This document shows positions 25,355 to 33,255 of a DNA stretch of 64,000 nucleotides, in pieces (the first letter of the stretch is position 1; the number at the start of each line of letters is the position of its first letter). The stretch comes from Sphingobium sp. TCM1. GTDB taxonomy: Bacteria > Pseudomonadota > Alphaproteobacteria > Sphingomonadales > Sphingomonadaceae. The notes beneath the pieces are model-generated. The model was not told where the DNA came from. It ran no database searches and saw only the letters and a program-made list of their open reading frames with translations. The DNA is taken from positions 454,912-518,911 of the forward strand of contig NZ_LXVX01000012.1 in assembly GCF_001650725.1 (NCBI RefSeq), in the 5' to 3' direction. A program made the position numbers and the translations under genes.

Positions 25355-26124
25355 GCGACCTTCGAGAAGAGGGCGCGGAAATTGGCCGATGTCGCGGCCG
25401 CCAGTTCCTCAACGCTTTCGCGGCGCAGGGTGGCGAGGAATTGGGCGGTATCGGCGACATAGGCAGGCTCGCACGGCCTGCCGCGATGCGGCACCGGCGC
25501 GAGGAAGGGGGAATCGGTTTCCACCAGCAGCCGGTCGATCGGCAGACGGGCCGCCGTTTCCTGCAAATCTTTCGCGTTCTTGAAGGTCACGATACCCGAA
25601 ATGCTGATGTAGAAGCCCAGTTCCATCGCCGCGTCGGCAAAGGCACCGCTGGCGGTGAAGCAATGGATGACGCCGCCATAGGCGCCCTTCCCCATCTCGT
25701 CGCGCATGATGGCGAGCGTATCATCCTCCGCGTCGCGGGTATGGACGATCAGCGGCAGGCCGGTCTCACGGCACGCGGCGATGTGGGAACGAAAGCTGTT
25801 CTGCTGCCGTTCGCGGTCACTATGGTCGTAATAATAGTCGAGCCCCGTCTCGCCGATACCGACGACGCGGGGATGCGCGGCGCGCGCGACCAGTTTGGCG
25901 GTGTCGACATGGGGATGCTCGTCGGCTTCATGGGGATGGATGCCGACCGTGGCCCAGACATCCGGTTCGCGCACCGCGGTATCGAGCACCGCGTCCCATT
26001 CGCTTTCGCGCGTGGCGATATTGAGCATCAGCCCGACGCCGCGCGCACGTGCCCGTTCCAGCACATTGGCCTGATCCTCGATCAAGCCTTTGTAATTCAG
26101 GTGACAATGGCTGTCGATTAACAT
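25351..26124 (-). CDS. tatD: TatD-family metal-dependent hydrolase/deoxyribonuclease
   Basis: 257 aa TIM-barrel nuclease family. Metal-binding motifs: LIDSHCHLNYKG at the N-terminus, VGIHPHEADEHP, VGIGETGLDYYYD, IVHTRDAEDDT, GGVIHCFTASG and LVETDSPFLAP. TatD/YcfH proteins are 3'-5' nucleases implicated in DNA repair and apoptosis-like degradation; D-aminoacyl-tRNA deacylase activity is known in relatives. The start at 26124 gives the canonical N-terminus, 4 bp downstream of the metG stop; the longer open frame upstream is shadow coding over metG. Confidence 0.93.
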   Translation of the reverse strand: MLIDSHCHLNYKGLIEDQANVLERARARGVGLMLNIATRESEWDAVLDTAVREPDVWATVGIHPHEADEHPHVDTAKLVARAAHPRVVGIGETGLDYYYDHSDRERQQNSFRSHIAACRETGLPLIVHTRDAEDDTLAIMRDEMGKGAYGGVIHCFTASGAFADAAMELGFYISISGIVTFKNAKDLQETAARLPIDRLLVETDSPFLAPVPHRGRPCEPAYVADTAQFLATLRRESVEELAAATSANFRALFSKVA

Positions 26125-26128
26125 GGCG

Positions 26129-27697
26129 TCAGACGTCCGCTTCGGCCAGGTCGAGGCGTGGGAAGAGCGGCTTGGGGGCGGCAAGCAGGAAATCGCTATC
26201 GGCCAGCGGCGAATACCAGTGATCGCCGATCGCCGCATAGCCGCGCTTGTCGGCCGGCACGCCCATATGATCGAGCAACGCGGCGGCGCTCGCCGGGATG
26301 ACCGGCAGGATCGCGACCGCCAGCTGGGCGATCGCGATATAGAGCGTCGCCAGCACCGTCTCCATCCGCTCGGGATCGGTCTTGCGCAGCGCCCACGGTG
26401 CCTGCGCGTCGATATATTGGTTGCAGGCGAAACAGGCGCGCAGCCAAGCCTCGATCGCGACGCTCGGCGCGAGATCGGCGAAGGCGGCGGGCATGTCGGT
26501 GCGGATCGTCTTGTCGAGCAGCGCGAACAGCTCGCGGTCGGCGGCGTCATGCCCATCGACCGCAGGCAGGCGACCGTCCAGATTCTTGGCGATGAAGCTC
26601 AAGGTCCGCTGGGCCAGATTGCCGAAGGCATTGCCGAGGTCGCTGTTCGCCCGCTGGACGATCGCTTCCGCGCTATAGCTGCCGTCATTGCCGAAGGTCA
26701 CTTCGGACAGCAGGAAATAGCGCAACTGGTCCACGCCGAAACGGTCGGCCAGTTCCATCGGATCGGCGACGTTCCCCAGCGACTTGGACATTTTTTCGCC
26801 GCGGTTGAGCAGGAAACCGTGGCCGAATACCTGCTTTGGCAACGGCAGCTTCGCGCTCATCAGAAAAGCCGGCCAGTAAACTGTATGAAAACGCACGATA
26901 TCCTTGCCGATGATGTGCGTTATGTCGCCGCCCTCAGCCCAATAGCGCGCCATCCGAGATGCATCGTCGGGATAACCGCAGCCGGTCAGATAGTTGGTGA
27001 GCGCGTCGACCCAGACATACATGACATGGCCATCCGATCCTGGCACCTTGACGCCCCAGTCGAAGCTGGTCCGCGAGACGCTGAGGTCGGACAGGCCGCC
27101 CTCCACGAAGCGGAGGATTTCATTGCGGCGGCTGTCGGGCTGGATGAAGTCAGGCTGGCTTTCGTATAGCGCCAGCAGTTGGTCCTGATAGGCGGAAAGG
27201 CGGAAGAACCAGCTTTCCTCGACCGTCCATTCGACTGGCGTACCCTGGGGGGACAGCTTGACGCCGCCTTCTCCTTCCGTAATTTCCTTTTCGTCGTAAA
27301 AAGCTTCGTCGCGGACCGAATACCAGCCTTCGTAGCGGCCGAGATACAGGTCGCCGCTGGCCTCCATCGCCTGCCAGATCGCCTGGCTGGCGCGGTGATG
27401 ATCCGGTTCGCTGGTGCGGATGAAGCGATCATAGCTGATATTCAGCCTGTCGTTCATATCCTTGAAATAAGACGCCATTTCATCCGCAAGTTCGCGCGGC
27501 TCGATACCGCGTCCACGCGCCGTCTGGGCCATTTTCAGCCCATGTTCGTCAGTGCCGGTCTGGAAGAAGACGTCGCGGCCCATCATCCGCTGGAAGCGGG
27601 CGACCGCGTCGGTCGCGATCACCTCATAGGCGTGGCCGATATGGGGCCGGCCGTTAGGATAGGAAATGGCGGTGGTGATGGTGAAGGGCTTGGACAT
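26129..27697 (-). CDS. metG: Methionyl-tRNA synthetase
   Basis: Charges tRNA-Met and initiator tRNA. It is 522 aa, class I. The HIGH-type motif is SYPNGRPHIGHAYE near the N-terminus, and GEKMSKSLGN is the KMSKS loop. Motifs FHTVYWPAFLMSA and VWVDALTNYLTG are also present. The connective-peptide region (YEGWYSVRDEAFYDE) lacks the Cys ligands of zinc-knuckle forms, so this is a zinc-less type. There is no C-terminal tRNA-binding dimerisation domain. It belongs to the dacC-tmk-holB-metG-tatD run and lies 41 bp after holB. Confidence 0.97.
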   Translation of the reverse strand: MSKPFTITTAISYPNGRPHIGHAYEVIATDAVARFQRMMGRDVFFQTGTDEHGLKMAQTARGRGIEPRELADEMASYFKDMNDRLNISYDRFIRTSEPDHHRASQAIWQAMEASGDLYLGRYEGWYSVRDEAFYDEKEITEGEGGVKLSPQGTPVEWTVEESWFFRLSAYQDQLLALYESQPDFIQPDSRRNEILRFVEGGLSDLSVSRTSFDWGVKVPGSDGHVMYVWVDALTNYLTGCGYPDDASRMARYWAEGGDITHIIGKDIVRFHTVYWPAFLMSAKLPLPKQVFGHGFLLNRGEKMSKSLGNVADPMELADRFGVDQLRYFLLSEVTFGNDGSYSAEAIVQRANSDLGNAFGNLAQRTLSFIAKNLDGRLPAVDGHDAADRELFALLDKTIRTDMPAAFADLAPSVAIEAWLRACFACNQYIDAQAPWALRKTDPERMETVLATLYIAIAQLAVAILPVIPASAAALLDHMGVPADKRGYAAIGDHWYSPLADSDFLLAAPKPLFPRLDLAEADV

Positions 27698-27738
27698 GGC
27701 GCTTCCCTACCCGCAGTTCGCGCCGTCGCAAAGCCGCT

Positions 27739-28710
27739 TTATGCCCCCTTTGGCGCCAGCGCCGCAACGTGCCCGGACAGTTCGAACACCACCGCGGCCG
27801 GATCGAGCGACAGGATCACCGCGCCGCCCGCCAGATGCCGCGCCTTCTCCCAATGGTCGAGCGCCTGGCCGAGCGCGGGCCCGTGCCGCGTCCGCGCCGC
27901 CTGCGCGATGAAGGCAGGCGCACGTTCCAGAAAGGCCTCATAGCGCGGCTTGGCCGATTTGAGCGCCAGCGCCTTGGCCAGCGCCAGCCTTTGACGATTG
28001 CCCGGATCACCCTGCATCGCGAGACTCGTCAGCGTCTGTTCGATTTCCGAGAGGTTGAGGCCGGCAAAACGCAGCGCCTGCCCCGGCGAACCCTCGCCTG
28101 CCCGCACCAGCGCGTCGATCTCCTGTGGTGACAGCCTTTCGTCGCTGGCCTTCAACACCGCCCGCATCGTCGCCGCATCGAGCGGATCGAAGCGCAGGGT
28201 GCGGCACCGCGATCGGATCGTGGGCAGCAGTCGCCCCGGCGCATGGCTGACCAGCAGGAACAGCATGTCGGCCGGCGGCTCCTCCAGCGTCTTGAGCAGC
28301 GCGTTGGCCGCGCCCCGCTCCAGATCGTCGGCGCTGTCGATAACCACCACCCGGCGGTTCGACAGCGAAGGGGCGGACTGGATCAGCCTTTGCAGCCCCC
28401 GCACCTGATCGACGCTGATGTTGCGTGCGGTCCCGGTTTCCTTCTCCAGTGGCGCCAGTTCGGCATAATCGGGATGCGCGGTCGCTTCGATCAGCCGCCG
28501 GATCGGGTGATTTTCCGGTACGGACAACCCCTCCCCCCCGATCAGCGGCCCGGCGGCGTCCGCCAGCAGCCGCAGCGCCAGTGCCCTTGCAAAGCTGCCC
28601 TTGCCGACACCTCTTGGACCAGCGAAAATCCAGCCATGGTGCATCCGTCCGCCGCGCGCGGCGGCGATCAGCATATCGGCTTGCGCGTCATGGCCCAGAA
28701 GTGACGTCAT
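27739..28710 (-). CDS. holB: DNA polymerase III subunit delta' (clamp loader)
   Basis: Part of the clamp-loader complex that places the beta sliding clamp on DNA. It is 323 aa. N-terminal LLGHDAQADMLIAAAR, Walker A-like GPRGVGKGSFA, RNISVDQVRGLQRLIQ, VVVIDSADDLERGAANALLKTLEEPP and the SRC motif TIRSRCRTLRFDPL are present. The four Cys that bind zinc in E. coli delta' are absent between Walker A and Walker B. It overlaps the tmk stop by 4 bp (ATGA), a conserved pairing in proteobacteria. Confidence 0.94.
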   Translation of the reverse strand: MTSLLGHDAQADMLIAAARGGRMHHGWIFAGPRGVGKGSFARALALRLLADAAGPLIGGEGLSVPENHPIRRLIEATAHPDYAELAPLEKETGTARNISVDQVRGLQRLIQSAPSLSNRRVVVIDSADDLERGAANALLKTLEEPPADMLFLLVSHAPGRLLPTIRSRCRTLRFDPLDAATMRAVLKASDERLSPQEIDALVRAGEGSPGQALRFAGLNLSEIEQTLTSLAMQGDPGNRQRLALAKALALKSAKPRYEAFLERAPAFIAQAARTRHGPALGQALDHWEKARHLAGGAVILSLDPAAVVFELSGHVAALAPKGA

Positions 28711-29333
28711 GGCAGCAGGTCTACGATCGCGTCGAACAGTCGCCCGGTCACGGCCTCGGGCGGACCAGCCGCGTCGACGGCACGGACCCGCTCGCCTTCC
28801 TCGCGGGCGAACCGGGTGAAGGCGTCGGCCACGGCGCGATGGAAATCACTTGCCCGCCCGCCGATTCGGTCCGCCGCATCGCCGTCGCGCGCCTTGGCCC
28901 GGCCGGTCGCTTCGGCCTCGGGCAGGGTCAGCAGCAAGGTGCGGTCGGGCAGGAAGCCCGCGCTCCCGATCCGGTGCAGCATCAATATGTCAGCGTCGGT
29001 AAGGTCGCCCTGCCCCTGATAGGCGCGACTGGAATCCAGGAAGCGGTCGGACAATATCCAGGCGCCCCGCGCCAGCGCCGGGCGGATCGTCTTTTCGACA
29101 TGGTCCGCGCGCGCAGCCGCGAACAGCAGCGCCTCGGCGCGCGGGCTCCAGCGATCGGCGCCCCCGGTCAGCAGCAGCGCGCGGATCGCCTCCGCCCCTT
29201 CGCTGCCCCCCGGTTCGCGCGTCTCGACCACTTCCAGTCCGCGCGCGCGCAATGCCGCCGCCAGCGCACGAAGCTGTGTCGACTTGCCCGCGCCCTCGCC
29301 GCCTTCCAGCGTGATGAACCGCCCTTGGTTCAA
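28707..29333 (-). CDS. tmk: Thymidylate kinase
   Basis: Phosphorylates dTMP to dTDP for DNA synthesis. The P-loop is LEGGEGAGKSTQLRAL, the DRX motif LSDRFLDSSRAYQG, and the LID region holds TGRAKARDGDAADRIGG. I place the start at the TTG at 29333, which overlaps the dacC stop (TTGA) and gives 208 aa beginning just before GRFITLEGG, the family norm. A GTG at 29360 would give 217 aa and a 31 bp overlap with dacC. Either start is a rare non-ATG codon. It is coupled to holB downstream. Confidence 0.93.
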   Translation of the reverse strand: MNQGRFITLEGGEGAGKSTQLRALAAALRARGLEVVETREPGGSEGAEAIRALLLTGGADRWSPRAEALLFAAARADHVEKTIRPALARGAWILSDRFLDSSRAYQGQGDLTDADILMLHRIGSAGFLPDRTLLLTLPEAEATGRAKARDGDAADRIGGRASDFHRAVADAFTRFAREEGERVRAVDAAGPPEAVTGRLFDAIVDLLP

Positions 29334-30493
29334 GCGAAGAGCGACTTCAGGCCGTTCCACAGGCGACCGAAGATGCCGGCCTCCGCGACCTCCTCACCGG
29401 CAACCAGCGGCATGATCTGCGGCGGCGTGTCCGGCGTCTGGACGATGAGCTGGGCGATCTGCTGCCCCTTCGCGATCGGCGCCTTGATCGGGCCGGTGTA
29501 GACGACCTTCACCTGCACATTGGCCGACGCGGTGCGCGGCAGGGTGACGGCCAAATTCTGTGGTGCGACCAGCGGCACACTCATCGCGCTGCCCAGTTGC
29601 ACCTCCGCCGTCTCGACGGTCTGGCCCTTCTTGAACAGAGGCTGGGCCTTCCACGCCTTGAAGCCCCAATCCATGAAGCGCACCGATTCAGCGATGCGGC
29701 CGTTGAAGCTGGTCAGGCCCGCGACCACCATCACCAGGCGGCGGCCATCCTGTTCGGCCGAGCCGGTGAAGCCGAATCCGGCTTCCTGAGTATGGCCGGT
29801 CTTGAGGCCGTCCGCGCCGGCGATCTTGCCCAGGATCGGGTTGCGATTGCCCTGGGCGATGTCAGCGCCGCCCAGGGTCTTGCCCCAGGTGAAGGACCGG
29901 GTGGCATAAAATTTCTTGTAGAGGTCGGGCGTCTCCTCGACCGTCGCCTGGGCCAGCTTGGCCAGATCCTCGGCGGTGACATAGGTCACGCCTTCATCCG
30001 GCCAGCCGTTGCTGGTGCCGAAATGGCTGTTCTTGAGGCCCAGCCGCTTGGCTTCCTCATTCATCGCCGCGACGAAGGCCTGCTCGGTCCCGGCGATGCC
30101 TTCGGCCAGCACTACGCAGGCATCGTTACCCGACAGTGTGACGATGCCGTGCAGCAGATTTTCCACCGAAACCTGCTCTCCAGCCGAGAGGAACATGGTC
30201 GATCCCGCCTGCGGCCCATGCCACTGCTTCCATGTCTCCGGGCGGACGGTGAATTTGGTGTCGAGCTTCAATTCGCCCTTCTGGATCAGGCGGAACGCGA
30301 CATGGGCCGTCATCATCTTCGCCATGGAGGCAGGCGGCATCCGGGTCTGCCCCCCCTTGTCGTACAACACCGCCCCGGACGACAGATCCTTCATATAGGC
30401 GATCGGCGCTTCGCTGGTGTAGGGCGGCGCGGCCGCGATCAGCGGCTGGGCCAGCAGCCCGACGGCAAGGAGGAGGGCAACGCTTTTCTTCAT
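29330..30493 (-). CDS. dacC: D-alanyl-D-alanine carboxypeptidase (PBP5/6 family)
   Basis: Periplasmic peptidase trimming terminal D-Ala from peptidoglycan stems; anchored by a C-terminal amphipathic helix. It is 387 aa. The signal peptide is MKKSVALLLAVGLLAQPLIAAA. Penicillin-binding motifs: PPASMAKMMTAH (SxxK), TLSGNDACVVLAEG (SxN) and GADGLKTGHTQEAG (KTG). The C-terminus IFGRLWNGLKSLFA fits the membrane-attachment helix. The start at 30493 is set by the signal peptide. The neighbours mltB-like and rlpA form a cell-wall group upstream. Confidence 0.95.
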   Translation of the reverse strand: MKKSVALLLAVGLLAQPLIAAAPPYTSEAPIAYMKDLSSGAVLYDKGGQTRMPPASMAKMMTAHVAFRLIQKGELKLDTKFTVRPETWKQWHGPQAGSTMFLSAGEQVSVENLLHGIVTLSGNDACVVLAEGIAGTEQAFVAAMNEEAKRLGLKNSHFGTSNGWPDEGVTYVTAEDLAKLAQATVEETPDLYKKFYATRSFTWGKTLGGADIAQGNRNPILGKIAGADGLKTGHTQEAGFGFTGSAEQDGRRLVMVVAGLTSFNGRIAESVRFMDWGFKAWKAQPLFKKGQTVETAEVQLGSAMSVPLVAPQNLAVTLPRTASANVQVKVVYTGPIKAPIAKGQQIAQLIVQTPDTPPQIMPLVAGEEVAEAGIFGRLWNGLKSLFA

Positions 30494-30539
30494 CGGGGAC
30501 TGCCTTCGAACAAGATGGAATCGCTTCGATGCGCGATGC

Positions 30540-31505
30540 CTATCGCGCGTCATTAGCCATGATGCGGACATTCTCAAAGCCCTTGGCGGTTGCCGTGCGC
30601 AGGCCGGCCTGCGCGGCCTGGCGCGTCGGATAGGGGCCGAAGCGCACGCGCCACAAGCTTCCGGCCCGTTCGGCCCTGGCGCCCATGCTACTCGCGAGCG
30701 TTTCGGCCCGTTCCTGCGATGAAAAGGCGCCGACCTGCACGACATAGCCGCCCTTGCCCGCCAGGGTTGCCACCGTGGGTGCGGCGGGCCTGGCCGCCGG
30801 GGCCGCCAGAGGGGATTTCAGCGGAAGGCGCGGCGTCGGCTTGTCGAAATCAGCGCCCGGCCGGGGCGCCGAGGCCGCCGCTGAGGCGATCGGGGGCTGA
30901 GGTGGTGACGGCGGGGCTACCGGCCTAGCGGAAAGTTTGCTCCTGAGCGCCTTGAGCAAGGCAGGCGGCGTTTCCAGCCGGTCGGCGGCGCGGCCGTGGG
31001 CGCGGAGCGCAGCGCGCTCCTGTTCGGGCGGATTGACCCGCCGCACGCGCACGGGGAATGGCCCATCACCGACGCCGAGTTGCGCTGCGGCGCCGGATGA
31101 CAGGGCGATCACCTGGTCGCCACGCATCGGTCCCCGATCATTGACACGCACCAATATCGTCCTGCCGCTGTCGAGCGCCGTCACCTCGACATAGCTGGGC
31201 AGGGGCAAGGTCTTGTGCGCGGCACCGACCGCTGAAGACACGAAGGCTTCGCCATTGGCCGTCGCCTTCCCCAGGCTGCCGCTGTCCGAGATGCCGGCAT
31301 AGCCGACTTCGTCATAATGGACCGGATCGGCCGGCGTGTAGGTCGTACCGGCAACGACATAGGGCTCGCCCAGCAGGACCGGCGCATCCGCGACCATCCG
31401 GCCTGACGGCGGCGTTACGGTCTTTTTCGGCTGCGCCGCCAGCGCGCTACAAGCCATTGCCAGCATCAAGGCGGCTGCCGCGCGCCCGCTATTGTTTGAC
31501 CGCAT
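30540..31505 (-). CDS. rlpA: RlpA-like septal ring lytic transglycosylase with SPOR domain
   Basis: 321 aa. N-terminal export signal (RAAAALMLAMACSALAAQ). The double-psi beta-barrel (about 60-150) carries YAGISDSGSLGKATANGEAF, ALDSGRTILVRVNDRGPM and DQVIALSSGAAAQLGV. A long Pro/Ala-rich linker follows. A C-terminal SPOR domain (about 250-315, YVVQVGAFSSQERAETLAS) targets denuded glycan at the septum. RlpA cleaves such glycans in daughter-cell separation (family knowledge). The start at 31505 lies 17 bp inside the mltB-like gene, so the two are coupled. Confidence 0.9.
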   Translation of the reverse strand: MRSNNSGRAAAALMLAMACSALAAQPKKTVTPPSGRMVADAPVLLGEPYVVAGTTYTPADPVHYDEVGYAGISDSGSLGKATANGEAFVSSAVGAAHKTLPLPSYVEVTALDSGRTILVRVNDRGPMRGDQVIALSSGAAAQLGVGDGPFPVRVRRVNPPEQERAALRAHGRAADRLETPPALLKALRSKLSARPVAPPSPPQPPIASAAASAPRPGADFDKPTPRLPLKSPLAAPAARPAAPTVATLAGKGGYVVQVGAFSSQERAETLASSMGARAERAGSLWRVRFGPYPTRQAAQAGLRTATAKGFENVRIMANDAR

Positions 31506-32535
31506 CCGCCAGCAATCCCACCGACAAGGCATAGAAATTGGAACAATTATAATCGAGGATCACGCGATAATTGCTGGTCAGCAGATAGGCGGTCTGACCC
31601 GGCCCGTCCGGCTCCAGCAGCGTGGCCAACATGCTGTCCGCGGGCCAAATGCCGTTCGCCGGCGCCAGCCCCAGCTTGCGCCATTCCGCTATGGTCAGCC
31701 AGCGACTATGCCGGTTGAACACGCGGGGGCAGCGGGGCGGCGTGGTCCGCGCCGCGATGGCCGCGCGGTTCAAGCCGGCGGGAACCGATACGGCCACGCC
31801 CCAGGGCTGGCCGCGACGCCATCCGGATTGGACGAAATAATTGGCGATCGAGGCGAGCGCATCGGCCTCGCTGGTCCAGATGTCAGCCTTGCCGTCGCCA
31901 TCGCCATCCTTGGCCAGGCGCAGATAGACGCTGGGAAGGAATTGCGGATAGCCGGTTGCGCCGGCCCAGCTGCCGACCAGCCGGCTGCGCGGCACGCCAT
32001 TGTCCAGCATCTTGAGCGTCGCCAGCAGTTCCGGCTCGAACAGCGCTCGCCGCCGCCCTTCCCATGACAGCGTCGCCAGCGACCGGATCAGGTCGAAATC
32101 GCCCGTGTAGGAACCATAATTGGTTTCATGGCCGTAGATCGCGACCATGATCTCTTCCGGAACGCCGGTTTCCGCCTCGATCCGCGCCAGTCGGCCGCGA
32201 TTGGCCCGATAGGCGGTGCGGCCACGAGTGATCCGCGCCGCGTCGACATGCTGGCGGCGATAAGGCTCGAAATTGGGGATCGGCGAATAGGCGCCGCCCC
32301 CGGGCTGGCTCTGGTCAAGCTGGATTACGCGCGCATTGGGGGTCAGGCCGGGAAAGACGCTGTTCAGCGTTCCGTCGCCTATGCCCATGGCCCGCGCCTT
32401 CGGACGCAGGCTTTCCAGATAGGCCTGGAAGGACGCATTGTCCTGCGCCAAGGCAGGCACGGGAGCAACCGTAGCGGTAACGGTGGCCAGCCCCAGAAGC
32501 AGCGCCAGAGCGGATGAGCGCACAGAATCTCTCAT
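31489..32535 (-). CDS. MltB-family (GH103) lytic murein transglycosylase
   Basis: 348 aa exported enzyme cleaving the MurNAc-GlcNAc bond with 1,6-anhydro product formation. Signal peptide SSALALLLGLATVTATVAPVPALAQ. The catalytic Glu is in VAIYGHETNYGSYTGDF, with SWAGATGYPQFLPSVYL and a C-terminal peptidoglycan-binding-like helical region (WLTIAEWRKLGLAPANG). The products feed recycling, and AmgK/MurU encoded later in the window could reuse them. The start at 32535 is set by the signal peptide. It is the first gene of the minus-strand run 22627-32535. Confidence 0.92.
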   Translation of the reverse strand: MRDSVRSSALALLLGLATVTATVAPVPALAQDNASFQAYLESLRPKARAMGIGDGTLNSVFPGLTPNARVIQLDQSQPGGGAYSPIPNFEPYRRQHVDAARITRGRTAYRANRGRLARIEAETGVPEEIMVAIYGHETNYGSYTGDFDLIRSLATLSWEGRRRALFEPELLATLKMLDNGVPRSRLVGSWAGATGYPQFLPSVYLRLAKDGDGDGKADIWTSEADALASIANYFVQSGWRRGQPWGVAVSVPAGLNRAAIAARTTPPRCPRVFNRHSRWLTIAEWRKLGLAPANGIWPADSMLATLLEPDGPGQTAYLLTSNYRVILDYNCSNFYALSVGLLADAVKQ

Positions 32536-32630
32536 GACCCCGTTGTTGCACAGCCGGTGCGAGACGGGAAACCCCTTATCGGGATCGATGGCGGAGAAGG
32601 CGATGAACCGTGCATCGCGTGATTTTGCGC

Positions 32631-32658
32631 TTGGCAAGTCCGCTCGGCACGTTAGGAA
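32631..32658 (+). promoter_or_regulatory. Candidate promoter of tRNA-Ser
   Basis: TTGGCA (32631-32636) and TAGGAA (32653-32658) are separated by 16 bp and end 9 bp before the mature tRNA 5' end. The spacing suits a sigma-70 promoter; the -10 match is weak. Confidence 0.35.
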
Positions 32659-32667
32659 GCGGGCAAC

Positions 32668-32757
32668 GGACAGGTGGCCGAGTGGTTTAAGGCAGCGGTC
32701 TTGAAAACCGCCGTGGGTTTACGCTCACCGTGGGTTCGAATCCCACCCTGTCCGCCA
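32668..32757 (+). tRNA. tRNA-Ser(UGA)
   Basis: A 90-base type II tRNA. The acceptor arm GGACAGG pairs with CCTGTCC, the D arm has GGCCGAGTGGTTTAAGGC, the anticodon loop CTTGAAA gives anticodon UGA, and there is a long variable arm (GTGGGTTTACGCTCAC). The T arm is GTGGGTTCGAATCCCAC and the CCA is encoded (32755-32757). It reads UCA and other UCN codons. It stands alone between the divergent mltB-like gene and the PilZ gene. Confidence 0.98.
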
Positions 32758-32783
32758 CCCTGCGCTCTGGCAGCTCATCTGCA

Positions 32784-33140
32784 TCAGGCGTAACTGCCGG
32801 GCGCGACCTGGCGGAGGGTGATGGGAGCGGACGCCGTTGCCCGCGCGCCCGATTCTCCGATAATGGCCACGGGATCGACGGCCCGGCTCAGCAATATGCC
32901 GCATCGGTCCGGCCCGTTCCAGATCACCGTGCCGCACACCTCCAGATGGACGGCGATCAGCGTCACGCGCTCGCCCACCGGGGGCAGCCACGCGCCCGCC
33001 AGCAGTGCGCCGTAGATCGAGATATTGCGGATCTCTACCGGCTCGGACAGGCCGCTCCAACTGAGTATTGCTTCGACATCGGCGGCGAAGCGCTTTTCTC
33101 GCCGTCGTTCGGCGCGCGCGCGATAAATGATGCTGTCCAT
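32784..33140 (-). CDS. PilZ-domain protein (predicted c-di-GMP effector)
   Basis: 118 aa, essentially one PilZ domain. The c-di-GMP-binding pattern is present: RRREKRF (RxxxR) near residue 14 and RNISIYGALL (NxSxxG) near 40. I prefer the start at 33140, because GGGAG lies 6 bases upstream; an ATG at 33146 sits almost on that ribosome-binding site. PilZ-only proteins relay c-di-GMP to motility, exopolysaccharide or other targets. The partner is not visible. A GGDEF enzyme is encoded elsewhere in the window (55673-56821) but not adjacent. Confidence 0.88.
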   Translation of the reverse strand: MDSIIYRARAERRREKRFAADVEAILSWSGLSEPVEIRNISIYGALLAGAWLPPVGERVTLIAVHLEVCGTVIWNGPDRCGILLSRAVDPVAIIGESGARATASAPITLRQVAPGSYA

Positions 33141-33228
33141 CGCCATCTCCCGGTTACCCCCCCGGGACGAATGCAGCCTCGCCGCCTTGTCTTGCGAAAT
33201 TCCTAAGCGCGATGGTTAAGACGGCCTT

Positions 33229-33247
33229 GGGCGGACATCGGCCGCCC
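33229..33247 (-). terminator. Hairpin downstream of secA
   Basis: GGGCGG (33229-33234) and CCGCCC (33242-33247) form a 6-bp GC stem with a 7-base loop, 8 bp past the secA stop on the minus strand. No U-tract follows, so intrinsic termination is uncertain; it also lies upstream of the PilZ gene. Confidence 0.35.
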
Positions 33248-33255
33248 ATGTCGGA

